Origin: JBHWPB01 sp043424675
GTDB lineage: Bacteria > Bacillota > Bacilli > Lactobacillales > Carnobacteriaceae_A
Direction: 5' to 3'
Length of the DNA: 13,009 nt
NCBI GenBank assembly: GCA_043424675.1
Contig: JBHWPB010000045.1
Coordinates: 1 to 13,009, forward strand
Position 1 is the stretch's first letter. Every line of letters starts with the position of its first letter. The notes beneath the pieces are model-generated. The model searched no databases, was not told the DNA's origin, and was given only the letters and a program-made list of their open reading frames with translations. The translations under genes were made by a program, and so were the position numbers. This document shows positions 6,941 through 13,009 of this stretch, piece by piece.

Positions 6941-8065
6941 TTGTTTCAGCGCTTTATTCAAAATGTTTTGTGCTGCATTCACATCACGGTCATGAGAGGC
7001 CTGACAACTGGAACACCTCCAATAACGAATGCTTAGGTCGTTTTTTGGGCCAGTTCGTTCATGACAGACCGAACAATCCTGGCTGGTGTATCTCGGGTCG
7101 ACTTTGACAAAGGCTTTATCGTACCATTCCGCTTTGTACGCAAACATCGTACGGAGCTGGTACCACGACTGATTCGCTATCGCGCGATTATGAGATTTGG
7201 AATTCGTTTTGTTCAACATGCCTTTAACCTTGAGGTCTTCCACAGCGATGAAATCATACTTGTTCACGATGGCAGTTGTCTCTTTTTGAAGGTAATCGGT
7301 GCGACAGTTGCGAATCTTTTCGTAATACTTCGCCACCATCTGTTTCGCCTTCTGGTAATTTTTAGCTTCATCAAGCGAGATGCCTTTTTCTTTCGCCAAC
7401 CGCATGCGCCTGGCCATCTTGCGTTGCCACTGTTTGAGTTTGCGTTCGTACTTTCTGTAAGTGCGGGTTTTGATGCGGAGTCCGTCCGAGCCAATCATCA
7501 AGTCCGTCTGTCCCATATCGAGTCCGACTTGCTTTTCTGTTTTGTCTATGACTTGGTTTTCGCTTTCAACTAAAACAGAGGCTTGATAGGTCCCCGAAGG
7601 GGTACGAGTGATGGTGACGCGTTTAATTTTATCGAACGACATGTTATCCGACCATCGCGCTTTCACCCAGCCCATTTTGGGAAGTTTAATGTAATTTTTA
7701 TTCAATTCAATATTCTTATTGTTTTTGACAGTAAAAGAGGGTGTGGCCTTTTTCTTCGATTTGAAACGCGGGTATCTGCGTGTTTTCTTGAAAAATTCAA
7801 CAAAAGAACTATGCAACGTTTCACAAGCAAATTGTAGACTGGTCGACTCACTTTCTTTGAGGAAAGGATACTCTGCCTTCAAGGCAGGCAATAAGTTGTT
7901 TAAATCATATTTTTTCAATGTTGGTAAGTCGGGATTGTTCTGATAACGTGTCTTCCACATATCTAACATCTGGTTCCAAATAAAACGCGCATTGCCGATG
8001 TTCTGTTCAAAGAATTGAATCTGTTGTTGATTCGGATAGACTTTAATTTTAATTCCTTTTAGCAT
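6932..8065 (-). CDS. tnpB: TnpB RNA-guided endonuclease (IS200/IS605 accessory protein)
   Basis: Compact RuvC-type nuclease, ancestor-like to Cas12, guided by reRNA to cut the empty donor site next to a T-rich motif and so favour retention of the element. The 377 residues contain an N-terminal HTH/OrfB segment (LKGIKIKVYPN, FIWNQMLDMW), and RuvC catalytic residues D183 (VGLDMG), E276 (IAVEDLKVKGM) and D361 (HDRDVNAAQNIL). A zinc finger lies between them with C331, C334, C351 and C354 (DCSVC...WRCSSC). All look intact. The ATG at 8065 follows AGGAGGTG (8081-8074); the longer reading to 8122 passes through that site. It is divergent from tnpA across about 96 bp. The stop sits in a small hairpin loop that begins the predicted reRNA scaffold region. 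Confidence 0.95.
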   Translation of the reverse strand: MLKGIKIKVYPNQQQIQFFEQNIGNARFIWNQMLDMWKTRYQNNPDLPTLKKYDLNNLLPALKAEYPFLKESESTSLQFACETLHSSFVEFFKKTRRYPRFKSKKKATPSFTVKNNKNIELNKNYIKLPKMGWVKARWSDNMSFDKIKRVTITRTPSGTYQASVLVESENQVIDKTEKQVGLDMGQTDLMIGSDGLRIKTRTYRKYERKLKQWQRKMARRMRLAKEKGISLDEAKNYQKAKQMVAKYYEKIRNCRTDYLQKETTAIVNKYDFIAVEDLKVKGMLNKTNSKSHNRAIANQSWYQLRTMFAYKAEWYDKAFVKVDPRYTSQDCSVCHERTGPKNDLSIRYWRCSSCQASHDRDVNAAQNILNKALKQVS

Positions 8066-8093
8066 TTTCTTTTCACCTCCTAATGTTAACTTT

Positions 8094-8122
8094 ATTTTAT
8101 CATGTATGGTTTGCTGAAACAA
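8094..8122 (-). promoter_or_regulatory. Putative tnpB promoter
   Basis: On the minus strand TTGTTT (8122-8117), a 17-bp spacer and the extended -10 TGATAAAAT (TAAAAT at 8099-8094) precede the AGGAGGTG of tnpB. This lies inside the IS, so tnpB can be transcribed without a host promoter. No comparably good plus-strand promoter for tnpA was found in the same gap. Confidence 0.55.
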
Positions 8123-8161
8123 ATATTCAATGCTACTGTATAGCTATCAGGGGGTACGTTT

Positions 8162-8599
8162 ATGGTAGTAAAAACACAAACAAATGTATACAGTACAAAT
8201 TATCATTTTGTCTTTGTGACGAAATATAGGAAGGAGATATTCACAAACGATGAAAGAAGAAATCGGATGGTGTTGATTATGAACGACATTGCGAATAAGC
8301 ACGATTTCGAAATCAAACAGATAGAAGTCGTTAATGACCATGTCCACTTGATGGTTACATTTAAACCGAAATACTCTATTACTGAAATTGTAAAAAAACT
8401 GAAAGGTGCTTCTGCTAGAAAATGGTTTGTAGATTACCCAGAAACAAAAGAAGAATTATGGGGTGGCCATTTGTGGTCAAAATCCTATTATGCAGGAACG
8501 CTGGGTAATATATCAAAAGATGTTGTTGAAAAATATATTGAAAATCAATTAACAGAATATAACAGTGGTCGTCCTAGACGTGATTCATCCTACGATTAA
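8162..8599 (+). CDS. tnpA: TnpA, HUH/Y1 single-strand transposase of IS200/IS605
   Basis: Y1 transposase that acts on single-stranded DNA, recognising end hairpins and cutting and joining at short target motifs. The 145 residues match the family length. The start YSTNYHFVFVTKYRKEIF is typical; the HUH motif is H60-V-H62 in NDHVHLMV; the nucleophile is Y125 in KDVVEKYIENQ with Q129 close by; GGHLWSKSYYAGTLG precedes it. The ATG at 8162 follows AGGGGG (8149-8154). The stop codon lies in the loop of the left-end hairpin, so the gene runs into the transposon terminus. All catalytic residues are present, which suggests a functional enzyme. Confidence 0.96.
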   Translation: MVVKTQTNVYSTNYHFVFVTKYRKEIFTNDERRNRMVLIMNDIANKHDFEIKQIEVVNDHVHLMVTFKPKYSITEIVKKLKGASARKWFVDYPETKEELWGGHLWSKSYYAGTLGNISKDVVEKYIENQLTEYNSGRPRRDSSYD

Positions 8600-8612
8600 A
8601 ATCGTAGGTTTT
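8589..8612 (+). terminator. IS left-end hairpin, also a likely tnpA terminator
   Basis: CCTACGAT-TAAA-ATCGTAGG is a perfect 8-bp stem with a 4-nt loop, followed on the plus strand by TTTTCTCTCT. In transposon sense it is the left-end subterminal palindrome, preceded by AGAAAA, 20 nt inside the predicted edge. In the plus direction it has the form of an intrinsic terminator for tnpA, whose TAA (8597-8599) forms most of the loop. Confidence 0.75.
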
Positions 8613-8616
8613 CTCT

Positions 8617-8645
8617 CTGACGACCACGATAAATAAAAGTATAAA
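8617..8645 (+). promoter_or_regulatory. Possible hybrid promoter for recN at the IS left-end junction
   Basis: CTGACG (8617-8622, four of six matches to TTGACA) lies in the IS left end, exactly 17 bp before TATAAA (8640-8645, five of six matches to TATAAT) in the recN leader. The predicted start is near 8652, about 46 nt before the recN TTG. In the reconstructed empty site the -35 position would instead read TATCCA from argR. No other promoter is obvious before recN. Confidence 0.4.
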
Positions 8646-8697
8646 TTGAATGAACCCACTGAGTGACGGAGTGTTAAAGAAGAGGAAGTGGTAAGCT

Positions 8698-10386
8698 TTG
8701 CTTTTGAACCTCAAAATAAAAAACTTTGTTATTATTGATGAGTTGACCATAGACTTCCAAGAGGGTATGACAGTCCTTACTGGTGAAACAGGTGCTGGAA
8801 AGTCGATCATTATTGACGCCCTTGGCCTCGTTGCCGGTGGCAGAGGATCCAATAAATATATACGTCATGGAGAAGAGAGCCTTCATCTTGAAGGTGAATT
8901 TTTTATTACTCAAAATGAAGCTAAAATTAAGAGAATACTTGTAGAAAACAGCATCGATTACCAAGATCAAAAATTGCTTATACAAAGACATATTTATACG
9001 AGCGGACGGAATATCTGTCGCATAAATGGTCATATTGTCACAGTAGCTACTTTGAAAGAAATCGGCAGTGAGCTGGTCGATATTCAAGGCCAAAACGAAC
9101 ATCAACAACTTATGCAGCCTGAGAGCCATCTGGCCTTGTTGGATTCGTTTTCAAACACGCAGTTTGCAGATTTGAAAGAGGAGTACCGGCTAGGCTATGA
9201 GAAATATCGCAAAATAAAAAAAGAATATCAGAACTGGCAGATCAACGAACAGGAAGCGGCACAACGATTAGATATTTTAAACTTCCAAATAAAAGAAATT
9301 GAAGATGCACATCTGAAACCCAATGAAGAAGAAGAATTAGAAGAAGAAAGATTGGAGCTTCTTAACTATCAAAAAATAGTAGAAGTACTCTCCGGGAGTT
9401 ACGAGATGTTACAGGGAGGAGAGATCAGTTCTTTAGACAAAATAGCTGATGCGATGCATTCTATAGAAAAAATTGGAGATATCAATTCTTCTTATGGAGA
9501 ACTTTCAGAGAAATTGAGTTCAAGTTACTATCAGTTAGAGGAGACGGCGAGTCAGGTATTCGACTTGATGTCAGAATTAGAGTATGATGAAGAGCGGCAG
9601 AATGAGATTGAAGTGCGTCTCGATCTGATCCAGCGACTGAAAAGGAAATATGGAACAGACATTCCTGAAATTTTATACTTTCTTGAAAATTCTTTGGCAG
9701 AAAGAGAAAAATTAGAAGAGAGAGAATCAACACTTGGAACATTAAAAGTAGAATTAGAAAAAGCAAGCCGCCGCGTCATTGAAAAAGGGAAGCAGCTGTC
9801 GGCTTTGAGAAGAGAGTCGGCAAAAGAACTCGAAAAAAACGTGAAACAAGAATTTCAAGAATTATACATGGAAGAGGCTGAGTTTAAAGTAAGGTTTACG
9901 AAAGACATAGAAGCTTTGACTATCCAAGATGCAAAAGAGACAGGTCTTGACACTGCTCATTTCTATATCTCGACCAACCCAGGACAGCCGTTAAATCCTT
10001 TAGAAGAAGTGGCATCAGGTGGAGAATTGTCAAGAATAATGCTGGCCATTAAAACGATTTTTTCTGAGGAACAGAATGTCAGCAGTATTATTTTTGATGA
10101 AGTAGATACTGGGGTGAGCGGGCGTGTTGCTCAGGCTATCGCTGAGAAAATATACAGCATCTCCACTGCAGGCCAAGTCTTGTGTATCACACATTTGCCG
10201 CAAGTAGCAGCCATCAGTGATCATCATCTTTATATTTCTAAGTTAGTAGAAAACAATAAAACACGTACTCAAGTTCGAGAATTAAATGAAGAGGAAAAAG
10301 TAAGAGAAGTCGCTCAGATGCTGGCAGGAGAGGATGTCACCTCTTCCATCATCGATACAGCTCGAGAACTTCGCCACGCAAAATAA
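8698..10386 (+). CDS. recN: DNA repair protein RecN
   Basis: SMC-like ATPase recruited early to double-strand breaks, where it holds DNA ends and assists RecA. The 562 residues are the normal length. The N-terminal ATPase half has Walker A GETGAGKS at 29-36; a long coiled-coil arm spans about 150-380, rich in E/K/L; the C-terminal half has the ABC signature SGGE at 440-443 and Walker B IIFDE with D467/E468. The N-terminus MLLNLKIKNFVIIDELTIDF aligns with the conserved RecN start, supporting the TTG at 8698; the upstream AGAGGAAGTGG (8681-8691) is an imperfect ribosome binding site. No LexA-type CGAAC-n4-GTTCG box was found in the leader. An IS separates it from argR, its usual partner. Confidence 0.97.
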   Translation: MLLNLKIKNFVIIDELTIDFQEGMTVLTGETGAGKSIIIDALGLVAGGRGSNKYIRHGEESLHLEGEFFITQNEAKIKRILVENSIDYQDQKLLIQRHIYTSGRNICRINGHIVTVATLKEIGSELVDIQGQNEHQQLMQPESHLALLDSFSNTQFADLKEEYRLGYEKYRKIKKEYQNWQINEQEAAQRLDILNFQIKEIEDAHLKPNEEEELEEERLELLNYQKIVEVLSGSYEMLQGGEISSLDKIADAMHSIEKIGDINSSYGELSEKLSSSYYQLEETASQVFDLMSELEYDEERQNEIEVRLDLIQRLKRKYGTDIPEILYFLENSLAEREKLEERESTLGTLKVELEKASRRVIEKGKQLSALRRESAKELEKNVKQEFQELYMEEAEFKVRFTKDIEALTIQDAKETGLDTAHFYISTNPGQPLNPLEEVASGGELSRIMLAIKTIFSEEQNVSSIIFDEVDTGVSGRVAQAIAEKIYSISTAGQVLCITHLPQVAAISDHHLYISKLVENNKTRTQVRELNEEEKVREVAQMLAGEDVTSSIIDTARELRHAK

Positions 10387-10465
10387 AGCAGAAAAAGACC
10401 GCACCCCTCATAAGAATAATTCTAGTCAATTAGTATTGAGAGGATAAAGTCTTCATCTGCTTTTT
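10385..10465 (+). terminator. Bidirectional long-arm terminator between recN and the small membrane protein gene
   Basis: AAAGCAGAAAAAGAC (10385-10399) pairs with GTCTTCATCTGCTTT (10449-10463) at 13 of 15 positions, followed by TTTTTATAATT on the plus strand. It encloses about 49 nt that can fold further (CCCTCA with TGAGAGG; AGAA/TTCT). The first arm overlaps the recN stop. The minus strand reads CTGCTTTATTTT after the same stem, so it can also serve the convergent gene. Confidence 0.65.
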
Positions 10466-10477
10466 ATAATTATATAA

Positions 10478-10591
10478 TTAAAGGAAGGTAGCTATCAAAG
10501 AAATAAAGATGGAGCCTACCATTACAGCTAATGCCATCCACACTCCAAGGCGGCCCCATTTTTTATAAAAAGGTTTGTTATTTTTAGACAT
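10478..10591 (-). CDS. Small single-pass membrane protein (DUF4044-like)
   Basis: A 37-residue protein: a short basic N-terminus (MSKNNKPFYKKWGR) followed by one hydrophobic helix from about residue 15 to the end (LGVWMALAVMVGSIFISLIATF). It resembles the DUF4044 family of tiny lactobacillal membrane proteins by size, charge pattern and the KK...W-M-A...G-I pattern, but no function is known and the match is from memory. The ATG at 10591 follows GAGGTG; the open frame extends upstream to 10681 but that part has no ribosome binding site and no family resemblance. It is convergent with recN and shares its terminator region, and is divergent from the two-component genes. A TATAAT at 10651-10646 could be its -10. 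Confidence 0.75.
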   Translation of the reverse strand: MSKNNKPFYKKWGRLGVWMALAVMVGSIFISLIATFL

Positions 10592-10674
10592 TTCGACACC
10601 TCTTTCAGTTCCGTATGTTGGTTTATTGTACAGGAATTGATTACGATTATAAAGATTAAATGATACACATATGA

Positions 10675-10703
10675 TTGACATCTGAAGCTATTAATGGTAT
10701 TAA
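10675..10703 (+). promoter_or_regulatory. Strong sigma-A promoter of the two-component operon
   Basis: A perfect -35 TTGACA (10675-10680), a 17-bp spacer and TATTAA (10698-10703) preceded by TGG, giving an extended -10. It implies a leader of about 84 nt before the regulator GTG. It is the best promoter in the window and lies in the roughly 200-bp divergent region with the small membrane protein gene. Confidence 0.7.
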
Positions 10704-10793
10704 AAAGTCTGTTATTGTATCATTTACCTTATATCTTATAAAAATTAAACAAATAAAGCAAAAGGAATATTGAAGTGAAAAGGAGAGATAAAA

Positions 10794-11486
10794 GTGCCTA
10801 ATATATTAATAATTGAAGACGAAAAGAACCTTGCCCGTTTTGTAGAGTTAGAGTTAAAGCATGAAGGATACCATACAAAGATCTACTTGAAGGGAGAAGA
10901 AGGATTAAAAGCTGCCTTAGATGAAAATAAAGACTGGGATATTATTCTATTAGACCTGATGCTGCCAGAGATAAGCGGAATAGAAATATGTAAACAAATT
11001 CGTGAAACGTCGAGTGTTCCTATTATTATGATGACCGCTAAAGACTCTATTATTGATCGTGTCACTGGGTTAAACCAGGGAGCGGATGATTATCTTGTCA
11101 AACCTTTTGCTATAGAAGAACTTTTAGCCCGCATCAAAGCGTTATTGCGCCGTGTAGATGCAAGTGGAAAACAAGGAAAAGAATCACTTTCTGTTCTTGA
11201 ATTTGATGACTTGATTGTAGAAAAAGAAAATAGAATCGTACGCCGAGGAGACGAGATTATTGAGTTAACGAAACGCGAATATGATTTATTCGTTGTTTTA
11301 ATTGAAAATGTGAATCATGTTCAATCTCGAAAAGATTTATTGAAAAAAGTGTGGGGCTATACTTCAGAAGTAGAGACAAATTTAGTAGATGTTTATATTC
11401 GCTATATACGCAATAAAATTGATAAGCCAGGGGAGGAGAGTTATATTAAAACGGTTCGCGGAACCGGGTATGTGATGAGAAATTGA
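10794..11486 (+). CDS. OmpR/PhoB-family response regulator, CovR/ArlR-like
   Basis: DNA-binding response regulator of a two-component system. The 230 residues comprise a receiver domain (about 1-118) with acidic pocket E8/D9, phosphoacceptor D54 in ILLDLMLP, T81 and K103 in VKPFAIEELLARI, then a winged-helix DNA-binding domain (about 130-229) with ELTKREYDLF, ETNLVDVYIRYIRNKID and IKTVRGTGYVMR. The sequences NLARFVELEL, MMTAKDSI and VKPFAIEELLARI closely recall streptococcal CovR (CsrR) and staphylococcal ArlR, regulators of surface, capsule and virulence-type functions. The targets here are unknown, so I give no symbol. The GTG start follows AAGGAGA (10780-10786). Its stop overlaps the kinase ATG (TGATG). 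A consensus promoter lies about 90 bp upstream. Confidence 0.92.
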   Translation: MPNILIIEDEKNLARFVELELKHEGYHTKIYLKGEEGLKAALDENKDWDIILLDLMLPEISGIEICKQIRETSSVPIIMMTAKDSIIDRVTGLNQGADDYLVKPFAIEELLARIKALLRRVDASGKQGKESLSVLEFDDLIVEKENRIVRRGDEIIELTKREYDLFVVLIENVNHVQSRKDLLKKVWGYTSEVETNLVDVYIRYIRNKIDKPGEESYIKTVRGTGYVMRN

Positions 11487-12982
11487 TGAAAAAACTTTCC
11501 GAATTTTCCAAAAATCTCTCGATACAATGGAAGTGGTCATTTATAGTCAGTGTTGCTATATTCTTAACTTACATCTTATTTGCCTTGCTATTTTTTTTCA
11601 GCCTCTCTTTCTCTTTTTTGAGAGATGAAGGAGAAGAACTTGAAAGTGTCTCGGATCGTCTGACAGAAGGGCTGAAAGCAGAAGAAACACTGAGTGAAGA
11701 AAATATCCGTGAGTTATTAAATCCCAGTGCTATTATTTTTTATAATACAGAAGAACTGGCACGTTACAATTTTTACGATGCCCGCCTTTTCTCAAAATTA
11801 TCTGATCCTGGATTAGAAGCCTTTATTTATGATAAAAATGGGGAGCGGATCTACGGAACCTCAGAATTTCATCAAGAAGTTCAAAAAGTCGGCGAACAAA
11901 GTATGAAGCCGGAATATGAGAAGGGCAGCCTGAAGCTCATTTCAGAATCTCCTATCTATAGGGATGATAGGAGTTTGCTAGGATACGTTCAGACGATAGA
12001 TGAACTGCCGGTTTATAATGATTTTACGCAAAAGTATCTAGCCACGGCACTGCTGCTCGGCATAGTGGCTTTGTTCTTGAGCGCCATCGCAGGTTATATT
12101 TTGACAGGACGTCTTTTAGCTCCCATTAAAACAATTGCAGAGGATATGAAAGTCATACGAAAAGATTATTATCCTGTAGAACGTATCGATGTCGGAAACC
12201 GTAACGATGAAATTCAAAACCTTGCCTATGCCTATAACGAAATGTTGGATAGAATTCAAGGAAGTATTCTCAGACAACGCCGTTTCGTTTCAGATGTTTC
12301 TCATGAGCTCAGAACACCTGTCGCAATCATTGAAGGACATCTAAAAATGCTCAATCGTTGGGGAAAGAATGATCCGGAAATCCTAGAAGAATCTTTAACT
12401 GCCTCTCTAGAAGAAATCAGTCGTATGAAAAATATGGTCAACCAAATGCTTGATCTTACCCGTTCTGAACAAGAAATAGCAGAAGACGAAGTAGAGGATG
12501 CAAAAGTGCTTCCTATTATAGTGAGGAAGTATAACGATTTTAAATTGTTGCATCCTGAATTTCAGATTGACTTAGAAAATCAGCTCACTATGGAAGACAC
12601 AGCAAAAATTAATTCGGATCACCTCACTCAATTGATGGTTATTCTTTTTGATAATGCGATTAAGTATTCTGAGGATGAGAAAAGAATCGAGCTTTCTACT
12701 TCTAAAGAGCAAAATCATATTTCTATTTCTGTAAAAGATTATGGAAGAGGGATTTCTGAAAAGGAACGGGATAAGATATTCGATCGGTTTTTCAGAACAG
12801 ATGAATCGCGCGTGAATGATACAGAAGGAACAGGTTTAGGTTTAAGTATTGCACAAAATATTATCAATAAATATGGAGGGGATCTTAAAGTAGAAAGCGA
12901 ATTAGGAAGCGGCACCTGCTTTACTGTCTTAATCCCTCGTTCAAAAAACAATCAAGAACAGTGTAAAAAAGAGGTGTGGTAA
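11486..12982 (+). CDS. HAMP-domain sensor histidine kinase, CovS/ArlS-like
   Basis: Membrane sensor kinase partner of the regulator just upstream. The 498 residues show TM1 (about 17-45), an extracytoplasmic domain of about 140 residues, TM2 (about 184-206), HAMP (about 207-260), HisKA with phosphoacceptor H273 in DVSHELRTPVAIIEGH, and HATPase_c with N390 (LFDNAIKYS), the G1 box DYGRG (418-422), the F box IFDRFFR and G2 GTGLGL (448-453). All key residues are present, so it should be an active kinase. The ATG at 11486 is chosen; a TTG one codon earlier is possible. The ribosome binding site is weak, consistent with coupling to the regulator through TGATG. The ligand is unknown. The last codons lie in a strong hairpin. 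Confidence 0.92.
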   Translation: MKKLSEFSKNLSIQWKWSFIVSVAIFLTYILFALLFFFSLSFSFLRDEGEELESVSDRLTEGLKAEETLSEENIRELLNPSAIIFYNTEELARYNFYDARLFSKLSDPGLEAFIYDKNGERIYGTSEFHQEVQKVGEQSMKPEYEKGSLKLISESPIYRDDRSLLGYVQTIDELPVYNDFTQKYLATALLLGIVALFLSAIAGYILTGRLLAPIKTIAEDMKVIRKDYYPVERIDVGNRNDEIQNLAYAYNEMLDRIQGSILRQRRFVSDVSHELRTPVAIIEGHLKMLNRWGKNDPEILEESLTASLEEISRMKNMVNQMLDLTRSEQEIAEDEVEDAKVLPIIVRKYNDFKLLHPEFQIDLENQLTMEDTAKINSDHLTQLMVILFDNAIKYSEDEKRIELSTSKEQNHISISVKDYGRGISEKERDKIFDRFFRTDESRVNDTEGTGLGLSIAQNIINKYGGDLKVESELGSGTCFTVLIPRSKNNQEQCKKEVW

Positions 12983-12995
12983 GAAACCACACCTC
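12965..12995 (-). terminator. Intrinsic terminator read on the minus strand at the kinase stop
   Basis: GAGGTGTGGT (12971-12980) and ACCACACCTC (12986-12995) form a perfect 10-bp stem with an AAGAA loop. On the minus strand it is followed directly by TTTTTT (12970-12965), so it is a canonical terminator for leftward transcription. On the plus strand the tail is only ATTTCAAAATT, giving weaker termination of the two-component operon. The kinase TAA overlaps the stem and loop. Confidence 0.75.
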
Positions 12996-13009
12996 ATTTC
13001 AAAATTATT

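Larger units (their letters stand above)
6787..8628 (-). mobile_element. IS200/IS605-family insertion sequence (complete, tnpA + tnpB)
   Basis: An element of about 1.84 kb between argR and recN. In the transposon orientation (minus strand) it reads left end, tnpA (reversed), tnpB, right end, the IS608-type divergent layout. Each end has a subterminal imperfect palindrome with a TTTA loop preceded by a matching AGAAAACC or AGAAACC. The flank before the left end is TTTAT (plus-strand ATAAA, 8629-8633) and the right end closes with TTCAT (plus-strand ATGAA, 6787-6791), fitting related left and right cleavage sites with no target duplication. A second ATAAA at 8641-8645 leaves a 12-bp ambiguity at one edge. 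The left-end hairpin is 20 nt and the right-end hairpin 5 nt from these pentamers. Both genes look intact, so the element may be active. The 3' part of tnpB is visibly richer in G+C than the host genes. Confidence 0.85.

Noticed and set aside
7061..7573. 170-residue plus-strand open frame
   Set aside because: It lies wholly antisense to tnpB, has no ribosome binding site and its translation resembles no protein family; it is a by-product of the G+C-richer tnpB codons.
8066..8122. Longer TnpB reading from 8122
   Set aside because: The extra 19 residues cross the AGGAGGTG ribosome binding site and the -10 region, and the family starts with the LKGIKIKVYP-like strand encoded at 8065.
8629..8697. 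SOS (LexA) box before recN
   Set aside because: No CGAAC-n4-GTTCG or close variant is present; only an isolated GAAC was seen.
8674..9129. 151-residue minus-strand open frame
   Set aside because: It is antisense to the conserved ATPase region of recN, which is constrained on the other strand, and has no convincing start site.
10592..10681. Upstream extension of the small membrane protein (start at 10681)
   Set aside because: The GAGGTG before 10591 gives a well-placed start; the extension has no ribosome binding site and passes through the likely promoter.
1..13009. CRISPR arrays, tRNA or rRNA genes, prophage or toxin-antitoxin modules
   Set aside because: No regularly spaced repeats, cloverleaf structures, rRNA signatures, integrase or toxin-like small gene pairs were found; TnpB is the only RNA-guided nuclease and belongs to an IS, not to a CRISPR locus.

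Overview
The window looks like a low-GC Firmicute chromosome, most likely order Lactobacillales and close to Carnobacteriaceae/Enterococcaceae. This rests on the gene order pepP–asp23/yqhY–nusB–xseA–xseB–ispA–tlyA–argR–recN, AGGAGG-type ribosome binding sites, AT-rich codon use, frequent TTG/GTG starts, and the lack of dxs beside ispA, which suggests a mevalonate-pathway organism. The genus assignment is inference; no 16S or other taxonomic marker is present.

Layout. Positions 1-789 (minus) hold the N-terminal 263 residues of ComGA, the DNA-uptake pseudopilus ATPase, which runs off the left edge. A short divergent promoter region (790-943) separates it from a tightly packed plus-strand housekeeping run: Xaa-Pro peptidase, Asp23/YqhY-type protein, NusB, exonuclease VII large and small subunits, farnesyl diphosphate synthase, a TlyA-type rRNA methyltransferase and ArgR. 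Most junctions overlap or are within a few bases; an intrinsic-terminator-like hairpin sits at the nusB stop codon.

Between argR and recN lies an apparently complete IS200/IS605-family element (about 6787-8628). It carries divergent tnpA (plus) and tnpB (minus), imperfect palindromes at both ends, and a structured non-coding segment after tnpB that matches where TnpB guide RNA (reRNA/omegaRNA) is made. The ends can be read almost to the base: TTTAT on the minus strand flanks the left end and TTCAT closes the right end. Removing the element restores an argR stop codon (TAA); the present argR stop (TGA) lies in the transposon tip. The predicted guide is the reverse complement of the last bases of argR. 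The left end also places a -35-like CTGACG exactly 17 bp before a TATAAA in the recN leader, a possible hybrid promoter.

After recN (DNA repair SMC-like ATPase) come a long-armed bidirectional terminator, a convergent 37-residue membrane protein gene, and an intergenic region with a strong consensus promoter. This drives a CovR/ArlR-like response regulator overlapping its HAMP histidine kinase. A perfect 10-bp hairpin at the kinase stop codon has its U-tract on the minus strand, which points to a convergent gene just past the right edge.

The housekeeping genes are ordinary. The most informative part is the IS200/IS605 element, its guide RNA region and its precise junctions with argR and recN.
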